This document shows, piece by piece, positions 25,722-33,509 of a stretch of DNA of 54,735 nt. A program made the translations under genes and the position numbers. Positions within the stretch are counted from its first letter, which is position 1, and each line of letters begins with the position of its first letter. The stretch spans positions 1 to 54,735 of the forward strand of contig JAPLSO010000022.1 of the NCBI GenBank assembly GCA_026398595.1. Reading direction: 5' to 3'. The notes below the pieces were generated by a model. The model saw nothing but the letters and a program-made list of their open reading frames with translations, had not been told where the DNA came from and did no database searches. The stretch is from Spirochaetota bacterium. Lineage in GTDB: Bacteria; Spirochaetota; Spirochaetia; Treponematales; Rectinemataceae.

Positions 25722-26600
25722 ATGAACCGTAAGCTCATCGCGTTTCTCGCCATGTTTGCGCTCGCAGGCTCAGCGGCCTTCGCGCAGACGGCGACCAAGT
25801 ACTTCGTGGCTCACCAGGGAGGCTATGTGGGTGCCGCCACTGTCACCGTCGGCAAGTCCAGCGATGTCGTTTCCGCGGCCATCGAAGAGTGGCAGGGCCC
25901 GGGCGGCTGGGCGGAAAACAATTCAGCCGACGGCAAAGCCATCGTCGACGGCGCCGTGGTCCGCGTCCCCGATCCCTTCGCCAACCTGGCGAGCAAAGAT
26001 CCCGAGATCACGGGCTATACCTTCTACATCCTGAACGACCCGACGGGCAAGGGCCCTGCGGTTTGGTCGCAGTTCACCCCCGGCGCCGCCGGCTTTACCA
26101 GGCCCGCCCGCCAGTGGGAGCGCGACTTCGAAGGACTTATGTCCAACCCCCTCCGCGCCGCCGCCTACGTCAAGGCTGCCCGCGAAGACAGCCTCGTCAA
26201 CGTGAAGATCGACGGTCTTAAGGTCACGGTCGGCAAGAAAGCCTCTGAAACCGTCCACTACGGCGCCATGAACAAGGCCGACAAGAACGCCAACTATATG
26301 CCCCTGACCAAGGACTCCATCGGCTACCGCTATAATTATAACGCCATGGTAACCTTCTTCAAGGCCCATCCCACCGCCGATTTCGCGGCCGCCACCTTCC
26401 AGAAAGTCAAGCTTTCCCCGGTCGAGAACAAAAACATCGATGCCAACGCCAAGACCGCCGACTATACCGTCGCCACGGATGATGTCTACGTCATCGCCGA
26501 CGTCGTCACCGGAGCCACCTATTCCGACTACCAGCACTACTCGCTCGAGCTCCAGACTGCCTACAAGATGGCGATCGCCGACGTTCTCGTGAAGTTTTGA
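25722..26600 (+). CDS. exported FMN-binding-type protein with a flavinylation motif
   Basis: The ATG at 25722 follows AGGAGGAATTCGT; 292 residues. Signal peptide MNRKLIAFLAMFALAGSAAFAQ. The C-terminal domain contains IADVVTGATYSDYQ: Asp260-Val-Val-Thr-Gly-Ala-Thr266 fits the D-x-x-(S/T)-G-A-T sequence in which ApbE attaches FMN to the last Thr. The rest shows two related halves with GGYVGAATVTVGKSSDVV and VNVKIDGLKVTVGKKASETV. An ApbE gene lies about 1.2 kb downstream. Treponema pallidum is known to have an ApbE-type flavin transferase (Ftp) and a flavinylated protein. A periplasmic redox carrier is likely; the electron partner is unknown. A strong terminator follows. Confidence 0.7.
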   Translation: MNRKLIAFLAMFALAGSAAFAQTATKYFVAHQGGYVGAATVTVGKSSDVVSAAIEEWQGPGGWAENNSADGKAIVDGAVVRVPDPFANLASKDPEITGYTFYILNDPTGKGPAVWSQFTPGAAGFTRPARQWERDFEGLMSNPLRAAAYVKAAREDSLVNVKIDGLKVTVGKKASETVHYGAMNKADKNANYMPLTKDSIGYRYNYNAMVTFFKAHPTADFAAATFQKVKLSPVENKNIDANAKTADYTVATDDVYVIADVVTGATYSDYQHYSLELQTAYKMAIADVLVKF

Positions 26601-26631
26601 ATGATTGTCTCCGCGGTCAACTGCGGAGAAA

Positions 26632-26665
26632 GCAAAAGACCCCGGATTTCTTCGGGGTCTTTTGC
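26632..26665. terminator. bidirectional intrinsic terminator
   Basis: GCAAAAGACCCC (26632-26643) and GGGGTCTTTTGC (26654-26665) form a perfect 12-bp stem with a ten-base loop, with A-rich and T-rich ends so that it works in both directions. It separates the flavoprotein gene (plus) from the tRNA gene (minus). A smaller hairpin (CTCCGC...GCGGAG) lies at 26609-26628. Confidence 0.8.
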
Positions 26666-26667
26666 AA

Positions 26668-26750
26668 TGCCGGCAGTGGGACTTGAACCCACACGCCCTC
26701 GCGAGCAGCAGATTTTGAGTCTACCGTGTATGCCATTTCACCATGCCGGC
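26668..26750 (-). tRNA. tRNA-Leu (anticodon CAA)
   Basis: On the minus strand an 83-base cloverleaf is readable. The acceptor arms GCCGGCA and TGCCGGC pair fully with discriminator A. The anticodon loop CTCAAAA lies between GTAGA and TCTGC, giving anticodon CAA. A long variable arm (about CTGCTCGCGAGGGCG) and the T arm GTGGGTTCAAGTCCCAC mark a class II tRNA. The 3' CCA is not encoded. The anticodon reads UUG (Leu). Confidence 0.92.
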
Positions 26751-26760
26751 GCGGAACTCC

Positions 26761-26790
26761 CTTATACTATTCAGAGCCTCCTTGGGTCAA
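26761..26790 (-). promoter_or_regulatory. promoter for tRNA-Leu
   Basis: On the minus strand, TTGACC (26790-26785) and TATAAG (26766-26761) have an 18-base spacer, placing the start within a few bases of the tRNA 5' end. Confidence 0.6.
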
Positions 26791-26878
26791 GGCAGAGAAA
26801 GCTTGCCTCAGAGTTTATCTCCCCCTATACTAAGGAAGCTGCGGTGCCGGACTTGGCCCGCCCGAGGAGAACTCGACG

Positions 26879-27775
26879 GTGAATCCTATCCTGACTTGGG
26901 GTCTCGATGTCGTGAGAAGCCTGCAAGGTTCCCTCGGCCATTTCTTCCTGATCCCCATGAAGGCCATTACCCTGCTGGGTTCGGAGTTCTTCGTCCTTGC
27001 TGCCCTGCCCCTCATCTACTGGTGCGTGGACAGAAAAAAGGGTGCGAGGCTGGCTATACTTATCCTTCTGTCGGCTTTCCTCAACCTCTGGGTCAAATCC
27101 CTCTTCATGCAGCCTCGGCCCTACGACATCGACCCATCCGTAGGCCTGGACAAGGATCCCACCTCGGCCTTTCCCTCGGGGCATAGCCAGACGAGCGTCA
27201 CCTTCTGGGGGGGGATGCTCGATATCCTGCCCAGGACCATCGGCATCGTCGCCGCGATCGCTGTTCCCTTCCTCGTCGGGTTCTCCCGTGTCTACCTGGG
27301 TGCCCATTTTCCCACGGATGTACTCGCGGGCTGGGTCTTCGGCGTCCTGATCGTCGGCCTCTACAAGGTACTCGACCTGAGGGTTGAGACCCTGCTCGGC
27401 GGCAGGAAAACATCGATCAAGATGATCGTGGTCGCGGCCGCCGTCCTGGGCATGAACGCCCTCATGCCCCACGACACCGCTCTGGCCGGAGCCTTCTTCG
27501 GCGGGGCGACTGGCTTCGTTTTCGCATCGAAGACGGCGCGGTTCAGCGCCAAAGGCAAGCTTTCCATCAAGGCGCTGCGCTACCTTCTGGGCATAGCCTG
27601 CACACTCGTCCTTTATATTGTACCGAAACTGCTCCTAGGCGATGCCTTTCCGACCGAGGCCGCGATGATACGGTTCCTGCGCTACGGCCTCGTCGGTGCC
27701 TGGGTGGCCTACGGCGCGCCGCGGCTCTTCCTGGCCCTCAAGCTGGCCGAACCCGAGTCAGGCGAAGAGAAGTAA
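26879..27775 (+). CDS. PAP2-family membrane phosphatase
   Basis: 298 residues, GTG start after GAGGAG. The three PAP2 motifs are complete: Lys73...Arg80-Pro81 (KSLFMQPRP), PSGH at 99-102 and Arg137...His143...Asp147 (SRVYLGAHFPTD). Multiple hydrophobic helices surround them, and about 120 residues of further helices follow motif 3, longer than minimal PAP2 enzymes. It probably dephosphorylates lipid phosphates such as undecaprenyl pyrophosphate or phosphatidic acid at the membrane face. It is convergent with apbE, with a nine-base gap. Confidence 0.88.
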   Translation: MNPILTWGLDVVRSLQGSLGHFFLIPMKAITLLGSEFFVLAALPLIYWCVDRKKGARLAILILLSAFLNLWVKSLFMQPRPYDIDPSVGLDKDPTSAFPSGHSQTSVTFWGGMLDILPRTIGIVAAIAVPFLVGFSRVYLGAHFPTDVLAGWVFGVLIVGLYKVLDLRVETLLGGRKTSIKMIVVAAAVLGMNALMPHDTALAGAFFGGATGFVFASKTARFSAKGKLSIKALRYLLGIACTLVLYIVPKLLLGDAFPTEAAMIRFLRYGLVGAWVAYGAPRLFLALKLAEPESGEEK

Positions 27776-27784
27776 AGCCGGGAC

Positions 27785-28798
27785 TTATTTAGCCAAGCTG
27801 AATGTCTTGTTGGTTATCGTAAACACTTTATCCGCGCCCCCGCTGAGGTAAACCTTCTGATTTGAATCGATGAAGACAGCCTTGACCCCAGGCAGGCTCT
27901 CGACGAGTTTTTTGCCTTTCTCCAGACCGAGGGCGAAGACCGAAGTGGACAGGCCGTCGGCGTCGATGCTGCTGTCGGTGATGATGGAGACGGAAGTCAG
28001 GCCGTTTTGGATGGGGAAGCCCGTCTTCGTGTCCAGGAGGTGGTGGTAGCGGATCCCGTCCTGCATGAAGTAGCGCTCGTAGACGCCTGAGGTGACGATG
28101 GTCATGGACGGGCCTGTAACGATGCCGATGTACTCACCCCGGTCGGAACTGGGATCCTGAACCCCCACCTTCCAGAGACTTCCATCTTTTTTCTTGCCGT
28201 ACACGAGGACGTTCCCGCCCAAGTCGACAATCGCCGACTTGACCTTGTGGGCCTCGAGTATCCGGGAGCATTCGTCGGCCGCATAGCCCTTTGCGATAGC
28301 GCCGAGGTCGAGCCTCATGCCGGATCGGAGAAGTTTTATGGTCCTGGCGGCTTTGTCGAGCTCGACGTTCCTGTAACCTATGAGGACGAGGGTTGAGGCG
28401 ATTTCACTCTTCGACGGTACCCTGGCATTATCGGTTCCAATGCCCCAGAGCTTGACGAGGGGCCCTACCGTCGGGTCGAAAGCCCCATCGGTCAACCTGG
28501 CGTAATCGAGGGCCTTGGAGATGACAAAGAAAGTATCGTTCGAAACCTTGACGGCTGTCTTGCCGGCCGCCGCGTTGACGGCCGCCAGCTCCGTGCCCTC
28601 TTTATTGACGCTCATCCTGTCTTCGATCTGCTTGAGACGGGCGAAGATCTCGTCCGTTGTCTTCGTCGACCCTCCCTCGAGGAGGCGAATAGTACAGACT
28701 GTCCCCAGGACCATATCGGTGCGGTTGATCTCCGCCAGAGCGGGCGCGCAGGCCGTGCAGAGGAAAAGGAAGGCCGCTATCGGGAAGAATTTGCTCAT
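27785..28798 (-). CDS. apbE: ApbE-family FAD:protein FMN transferase
   Basis: The ATG at 28798 follows AGGAAACTTTCT; 337 residues. N-terminus MSKFFPIAAFLFLCTACAPALA is a lipoprotein-like signal (CTAC). Typical ApbE lines: MVLGTVCTIRLLEGGSTKT, DRMSVNKEGTELAAVN, DGAFDPTVGPLVKLWG, LDLGAIAKGYAADE, AIVDLGGNVLVYG, HHLLDTKTGFPIQNGLTSVSII and DADGLSTSVFALG. The enzyme transfers FMN from FAD to a Thr or Ser of target proteins outside the cytoplasm; the likely local target is the flavoprotein at 25.7 kb. In Treponema the ApbE homologue also hydrolyses FAD. It is 11 bases downstream of the MBL gene, so it is transcribed with it. Confidence 0.92.
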   Translation of the reverse strand: MSKFFPIAAFLFLCTACAPALAEINRTDMVLGTVCTIRLLEGGSTKTTDEIFARLKQIEDRMSVNKEGTELAAVNAAAGKTAVKVSNDTFFVISKALDYARLTDGAFDPTVGPLVKLWGIGTDNARVPSKSEIASTLVLIGYRNVELDKAARTIKLLRSGMRLDLGAIAKGYAADECSRILEAHKVKSAIVDLGGNVLVYGKKKDGSLWKVGVQDPSSDRGEYIGIVTGPSMTIVTSGVYERYFMQDGIRYHHLLDTKTGFPIQNGLTSVSIITDSSIDADGLSTSVFALGLEKGKKLVESLPGVKAVFIDSNQKVYLSGGADKVFTITNKTFSLAK

Positions 28799-28809
28799 AG
28801 AAAGTTTCC

Positions 28810-29475
28810 TTATACTGATGGCAAAGTCGCCCCGACCGGGAATTCCCTGCCGATAGTTGTCCTCGAGCCGTGGCCGGGGAAGACCTGGGTTTCGGGGGGG
28901 AGGGCGGCAAGCCTCGAAAGGCTGAGTTCGAGGGCACGGGGGTCTGAATCGGGACCGTCCGAGCGGCCAACGCCGTCCCTGAAAAGTGTGTCGCCCGAGA
29001 TGAGAAACGCCGACCCGGCGTCGTAGAGACAGATGGAGCCGGCGCTGTGGCCCGGCGTGTGGATGACCTTCATCGATGTCCCTGGAATCCAGTCTCCTTC
29101 CGAAAGAAGAATGTCGGGCTCGGGCAGAGGTTTCCAGAAACCGTGAAAGAACCCCAGGGCGTTGATAGCCTCGAAGAGGGCCTTGTTCGTCTTCTCGGCC
29201 CCCGCCCCTAGGTAGCCTGCGTCGAGGGGATGAATGGCGAGTTTGGGAAGGGAAGCCTTCCATGTATCCAAAAGGACGGGGATAGCTGCCGTATGATCCA
29301 GATGCCCGTGAGTCAGGATGATGAGGGAAATGGAAATTTCCTTCATCTTCAAGAACCTGAGGATTCCCTCAGGTTCGGCGCCCGGGTCGATCAAAATCCC
29401 TATTCCGCCTGATTCGACGGCGTACACGTTCTCGCCGATCGGGCCCACCATGAGCCGTTCGACGCGGGACTTCAC
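28810..29475 (-). CDS. metallo-beta-lactamase fold hydrolase (glyoxalase II-like)
   Basis: 221 residues. The metal motif THGHLDH is at about 55-61, with further ligands in HTPGHSAGSICLY, LISGDTLF and FPGHGSRTTIG. Spacing and size match the YcbL/GloB-like branch. Thiolester hydrolysis is the likely chemistry but the substrate is undetermined. The start overlaps the preceding gene's stop by ATGA, so it is coupled to the DbpA-domain protein and followed by apbE. Confidence 0.88.
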   Translation of the reverse strand: MKSRVERLMVGPIGENVYAVESGGIGILIDPGAEPEGILRFLKMKEISISLIILTHGHLDHTAAIPVLLDTWKASLPKLAIHPLDAGYLGAGAEKTNKALFEAINALGFFHGFWKPLPEPDILLSEGDWIPGTSMKVIHTPGHSAGSICLYDAGSAFLISGDTLFRDGVGRSDGPDSDPRALELSLSRLAALPPETQVFPGHGSRTTIGREFPVGATLPSV

Positions 29476-30125
29476 TCGGCCAGGTCCTTCTCCTGCGCCT
29501 CGCCGCTCTTCTTTTTGGCAGGCTTGATCTCGATGTTCCTGCCCTTGAAGGGAGCGCCGTCGCAGGCTGCGACAACTTTTTCCGCATGCGAAATCTGGAC
29601 GTCGATGAAGGAATAATTGTCGAAGAGGTGAACCCTGCCCAGTTCCTCGTTCAGAATGCCCGTCTTCTCCGTGATGAGATCCCTCAGTTCCTGGGGCCTC
29701 AGGCGTTGGCGCTTGCCCATCGAGACGAAGAGGGGAACGGTGGGCTCGGCGAGTTTGGGCGTGGGTGTACGCTTGTGTTCCGGGGCCGCTTCGGCTGACT
29801 GGGGTTTGACAGGGCTCTGGGATTTAGGAGGATTCTGCGACTTGGCTGGGCTTGGGAATCTGGCCGGGTTCGGCGCGGGACCCTGGGACGCGGGGTGCAG
29901 GGTCGTGGTTCGGGTCATGCCCGCCGCCCTCATGATAAGGAGGGACGCGGCGTAGGAACGCAGGTGGAGGGGGATGCGTTTTCTGAAGATCGCCCTCACT
30001 TCCGTGAGCATGGCTGGATCGGCCGGAGTCTTCAGTTCCGAGAGGATCCCATCGAGAAAGGCGTTCATCGCTTCCTCGGGGATTTTATTTTCCTGTGATT
30101 CGATGGACACAAGGTTCTCCTTCAA
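29472..30125 (-). CDS. DbpA-type RNA-binding domain protein without a helicase
   Basis: 217 residues. Residues about 15-70 form helices (EEAMNAFLDGILSELKTPAD). Residues about 75-130 are a Pro/Ser/Lys-rich linker with repeated PKSQ and PVKPQS units. Residues about 130-205 match the C-terminal RNA-recognition domain of DEAD-box protein DbpA: VPLFVSMGKRQRLRPQELRD, TGILNEELGRVHLFDNYSF and VVAACDGAPFKGRNIEIKPA. A Lys/Glu tail ends it. There is no DEAD-box core. In DbpA this domain docks 23S rRNA hairpin 92, so a ribosome or RNA role is likely. It is the first gene of a three-gene minus-strand unit. Confidence 0.8.
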   Translation of the reverse strand: MKENLVSIESQENKIPEEAMNAFLDGILSELKTPADPAMLTEVRAIFRKRIPLHLRSYAASLLIMRAAGMTRTTTLHPASQGPAPNPARFPSPAKSQNPPKSQSPVKPQSAEAAPEHKRTPTPKLAEPTVPLFVSMGKRQRLRPQELRDLITEKTGILNEELGRVHLFDNYSFIDVQISHAEKVVAACDGAPFKGRNIEIKPAKKKSGEAQEKDLAE

Positions 30126-30308
30126 CCGTGAGGAAAGGTAACTCCTATTGTGCAGTAAAGATGCAATTGGAGCAAGATGATGGCAGCCCCGACGGACCGA
30201 GTTTTTGGGTCCTCCATCCGGAACCAGCCTAAGCCCCCGAGCGCGGCCATAGCATCGGGATGGCGGGACGGATTAGAATAGGTCTGATTTCAGATCCAAG
30301 GATGAAAC

Positions 30309-31817
30309 ATGGCCATTGACGCCTTTCCCGTCTGTCTCTGCGTGACCGGACCTACCATAGCGGCCGATCTTGCCATGATCGAGGAGCATCGTTCCAGCAT
30401 CGACCTCGTCGAGCTGAGGGTCGACTGCCTCGACCACGCCGAAAGGTTCCTTATACGCTCATTTCCGGAAAAAGCCGGTTTGCCCTGCCTCCTCACCGTG
30501 AGGCGGAAAAGCGACGGTGGCTATTTCGACGACGGCGAAGGCGGCAGGCTCGTGATGATCGCCAAAGCTCTCTCCTACGCCAGTTCCGATGCCAGCGTCA
30601 ATTTTGCCTACGTCGACCTGGAGGACGACTTTCACATGACGGTGATCGAGGAAGCCTGCAGGACATTCGGGACGAAGATCATACGTTCCCATTGCTATAT
30701 GGAAAATATGCCCCAGGACCTCGACGCCGCTTGGACCCCTCTGGCTCAGGAGGAGGATGAGATCCCCAAACTGGCCGTCCATCCTCGGGGCGCGGCCGAC
30801 CTTGCCCAGCTCGTCGCCTGGTCCTCCGGACTCCCCAAACGCGACAGACTCATCATCGCCATGGGGGAGTACGGCTTCGCCTCCCGGATCCTGGCTTCGC
30901 GCATGGGTTCCCTCTTCACCTACACGAGCGTGGGATCGGGCTCAGTCCCCATAGCCTCGCCCGGACAGACCACACCCGGGATTTTTACCCGAATCTATCG
31001 GGGCAAGGAGACGGGTCCCGACTCGGCCCTCTACGCCCTCCTCGGCGGCAAGAGCATCCTCGGCTCCTTCTCTCCCGAACTCCACAACTCGGCCTTCAGG
31101 GGAAGGGGAAAGGACGCCCTTCTCGTCCCCCTGCCTTCCAACACTATAGGAGACGCCCTCGAGACGATGCGGCGCTTCAGGGCAGTCGGCGCGGCCATCA
31201 CCGTACCCCTCAAGGAAGCCGTATTGCCCTTCCTGAGTTTTAAGTCGACGGACGTCCAGAGGATCGGGGCATGCAATACTATTTTCTGGAGGGACTCAGG
31301 CTGGGCCGGCTACAACACCGACGCCGACGGCTTTGAGCGGAGCGCCCTCGAGTTCCTCGACAGACTGGATTTCAAGGGCATGAAGGTGACCCTTGCGGGA
31401 GCGGGTGGGGCAGCCAAGTCCATCGCCCTCTCGCTCTTCCGAAAAGGAGCCCAATGCGTCATCCTCAACCGGACGATCTCGACAGCCCGGGCCCTCGCCC
31501 GTAAGTATGGCTTTGCCTGGGGGCCCCTGGACGACAGATCCATTGACATCGTCATCCAGTACTCCGATCTCATCGTCCAGGCGACGAGCGTCGGGATGGA
31601 AGGCGGGAGTCAGGGCGACCCCCTGGCCTTCTACGAGTTCAACGGGGGAGAGAAGGTCTTCGACCTCATCTACAAACCGGCCAGGACGACCTTCCTTAAG
31701 CGGGCGGCGGCCGCGGGATGCGCAGTCTGCAACGGGTACAAGATGCTGCGTTACCAGGCAGCCGGTCAGTTCAGGCTCTGGATGGGGGGCGAGGAACCGC
31801 CCGCCGAATACTACTGA
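30309..31817 (+). CDS. aroDE: bifunctional 3-dehydroquinate dehydratase (type I) / shikimate dehydrogenase
   Basis: 502 residues, ATG after AAGGATGAAAC. The N-terminal ~225 residues are a type I dehydroquinase: VCLCVTGPTIAADLAMIEEH, DLVELRVDCLDH, CLLTVRRKSDGG, IIRSHCYMEN (catalytic His) and EIPKLAVHPRGAADL (Schiff-base Lys). The C-terminal part is AroE: LLGGKSILGSFSPELHNSAF, AAITVPLKEAVLPFL, YNTDADGFERSALEF, the NADP fold VTLAGAGGAAKSIALSLF and QATSVGM. It catalyses steps 3 and 4 of the shikimate pathway. This fused order is also known from plants and chlamydiae. Era follows 11 bases later, implying one transcript. Confidence 0.95.
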   Translation: MAIDAFPVCLCVTGPTIAADLAMIEEHRSSIDLVELRVDCLDHAERFLIRSFPEKAGLPCLLTVRRKSDGGYFDDGEGGRLVMIAKALSYASSDASVNFAYVDLEDDFHMTVIEEACRTFGTKIIRSHCYMENMPQDLDAAWTPLAQEEDEIPKLAVHPRGAADLAQLVAWSSGLPKRDRLIIAMGEYGFASRILASRMGSLFTYTSVGSGSVPIASPGQTTPGIFTRIYRGKETGPDSALYALLGGKSILGSFSPELHNSAFRGRGKDALLVPLPSNTIGDALETMRRFRAVGAAITVPLKEAVLPFLSFKSTDVQRIGACNTIFWRDSGWAGYNTDADGFERSALEFLDRLDFKGMKVTLAGAGGAAKSIALSLFRKGAQCVILNRTISTARALARKYGFAWGPLDDRSIDIVIQYSDLIVQATSVGMEGGSQGDPLAFYEFNGGEKVFDLIYKPARTTFLKRAAAAGCAVCNGYKMLRYQAAGQFRLWMGGEEPPAEYY

Positions 31818-31828
31818 AGGAAGCAATC

Positions 31829-32704
31829 ATGGCAAAATCGGCATTCGCGGCTATAGTCGGTCGCCCCTCCTCGGGCAAGTCCACTCTCATCAACGCCCTC
31901 TGCGGGGCCAAGGTCTCGATCGTGTCCCCCGTCCCCCAGACGACACGGAATACCGTGCGGGGCATCGTCAACAGGAAGGAGGGACAGATCGTCTTTCTGG
32001 ATACGCCCGGCTTCCATATTTCTGACAAGAAACTCAATCTGAGGCTCAAGGACCTCGCGCTACGCGCCCTCGGAGACGCCGACCTCGTCCTCTATCTTGT
32101 CGATGCCACGCGGGAGCCCGGCCCAGAGGAGGAGAGCCTCGCCGCCGCCCTCGCGGGCGTATCCATCCCCCTGACAGGCGTCGTCAATAAAATCGACCAC
32201 CCCGAAGCCCAGCCCGAGCGCGCCATGGCTTTCATCAAGGAAAAGCTCCCCAAAGCCGAGGTGTTCGAGATTTCGGCCAAAGAGGGCAAGGGCCTCGAGG
32301 AACTCATCGATCACCTCCTTGCAAAGGCCGAGGAAGGGCCGGCCTGGTACCCCGAGGAGTATTACACCGACCAGGAGCCCGTCTTCAGGATCGCCGAAAT
32401 CATCAGGGAAAAGATCATCAACCACACCCGGGAGGAGTTGCCCCACGCGATCTTCGTCGACTTCACGGCCTCACGGAAACTGGCCGACGGGTCCCTCGAA
32501 GCTTCCTGCGACATCGTCGTCGAACGTGACAGCCAAAAGGGCATCGTGATCGGCAAGGGCGGGACGATGATAAAGCTTATACGTGAGGAGGCCGAGGCAG
32601 ACCTCGCCGAGCTCTTCGACTACGCGGTGAAGCTGAGGTTGATGGTGAGGGTGGATCCATCATGGAAGCACGACGATAAAAGGCTGGACAGTCTCATTTT
32701 TTAG
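31829..32704 (+). CDS. era: GTPase Era
   Basis: The ATG at 31829 follows GGAAGCAATC; 291 residues. P-loop GRPSSGKST (Ser-Ser instead of the common Asn-Val), switch region PVPQTTRNTVRGI, DTPGFH, NKID and SAKEGKGL form the GTPase domain. A C-terminal KH domain has VIGKGGTMIKLIREEAEADL. Era binds the 3' end of 16S rRNA and couples small-subunit maturation with GTP state. Length equals the family norm. It is downstream of aroDE, with no terminator seen between. Confidence 0.96.
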   Translation: MAKSAFAAIVGRPSSGKSTLINALCGAKVSIVSPVPQTTRNTVRGIVNRKEGQIVFLDTPGFHISDKKLNLRLKDLALRALGDADLVLYLVDATREPGPEEESLAAALAGVSIPLTGVVNKIDHPEAQPERAMAFIKEKLPKAEVFEISAKEGKGLEELIDHLLAKAEEGPAWYPEEYYTDQEPVFRIAEIIREKIINHTREELPHAIFVDFTASRKLADGSLEASCDIVVERDSQKGIVIGKGGTMIKLIREEAEADLAELFDYAVKLRLMVRVDPSWKHDDKRLDSLIF

Positions 32705-32821
32705 GGTCGGAAGAAGACAGAGGCAGGGCCCTTATCGAGTTCAAGCCTGGACCAAGCCCCGGACCTTGGACGCGGCGGCATGGTGAGACGGCTGAGTCCC
32801 ACGGTCATAGAAGCGGGTTAC

Positions 32822-33394
32822 TTAACGGCAGATCACTTTTTTACACGCATCGACAACCGCCTCGAAGCCTGTATCCAGACACTCCAAAAACGCGGCTCCC
32901 GCCTTGGGAAAAACCGAAGTCGCGAGAATCTCCCGCTCCTCTTTCTTGAAACCCGAGAGCACGTAACCGGCAATATCGGGGTGATCGGGCCTGCCGATAC
33001 CAAAGCGGAGCCGGGCGAAATCCCGCGTTCCGAGATGCTTTTCCATCGACCTGAGACCGTTGTGGCCTCCCAAGCCCCCCGAAAACTTGAAACCGAAGGA
33101 ACCGAAGCCCATCTCGAGCTCGTCGTGGACGGCAAGGACCTCCTCGGGTTTCAAGCGGTAGAAGCGGCAGAGTTCGGCTATGCTTTCGCCTGAGTTGTTC
33201 ACGTAGGTTTCCGGCTTGAGGAAGAAGCGCCGTTCTCCCGCAAGCTCGATGGATGACACCTTCCCCTTGAACTTCCTCTCCCAGGAGAGGGAAGGATAGA
33301 GTGAGAGGCTTTCGAGGAAGAGCCATGCGACGTTGTGCCTGTTGTCCGAATATTCCTTGCCGTAGTTGCCCAGGAATGCGTAGAGCTTGATCAT
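32822..33394 (-). CDS. pth: peptidyl-tRNA hydrolase
   Basis: The ATG at 33394 follows AGGAACGGGAAA and gives 190 residues, the normal length. Lines: LYAFLGNYGKEYSDNRHNVAWLF (with the catalytic His), FFLKPETYVNNSGESI, AVHDELEMGFGSFGFKFSGG, GGHNGLRSMEKHLGTRDFARLRFGIGRP and AGYVLSGF. The first motif reads GNYGKEY..NRHN instead of the more common GNPG..Y..TRHN, a mild change. It recycles peptidyl-tRNA released from stalled ribosomes. It is divergent from the GH36-type gene across 115 bases. Confidence 0.95.
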   Translation of the reverse strand: MIKLYAFLGNYGKEYSDNRHNVAWLFLESLSLYPSLSWERKFKGKVSSIELAGERRFFLKPETYVNNSGESIAELCRFYRLKPEEVLAVHDELEMGFGSFGFKFSGGLGGHNGLRSMEKHLGTRDFARLRFGIGRPDHPDIAGYVLSGFKKEEREILATSVFPKAGAAFLECLDTGFEAVVDACKKVICR

Positions 33395-33509
33395 TTTCCC
33401 GTTCCTCGCCTCTATATCGGATGTTACTATATACCGACGGGCGGCCGTCGTGTAAGGCTGGAGCCCGAGCGGGGCGATTGGGCCGATCAATGCTGGCGGG
33501 GAGGAAGCT

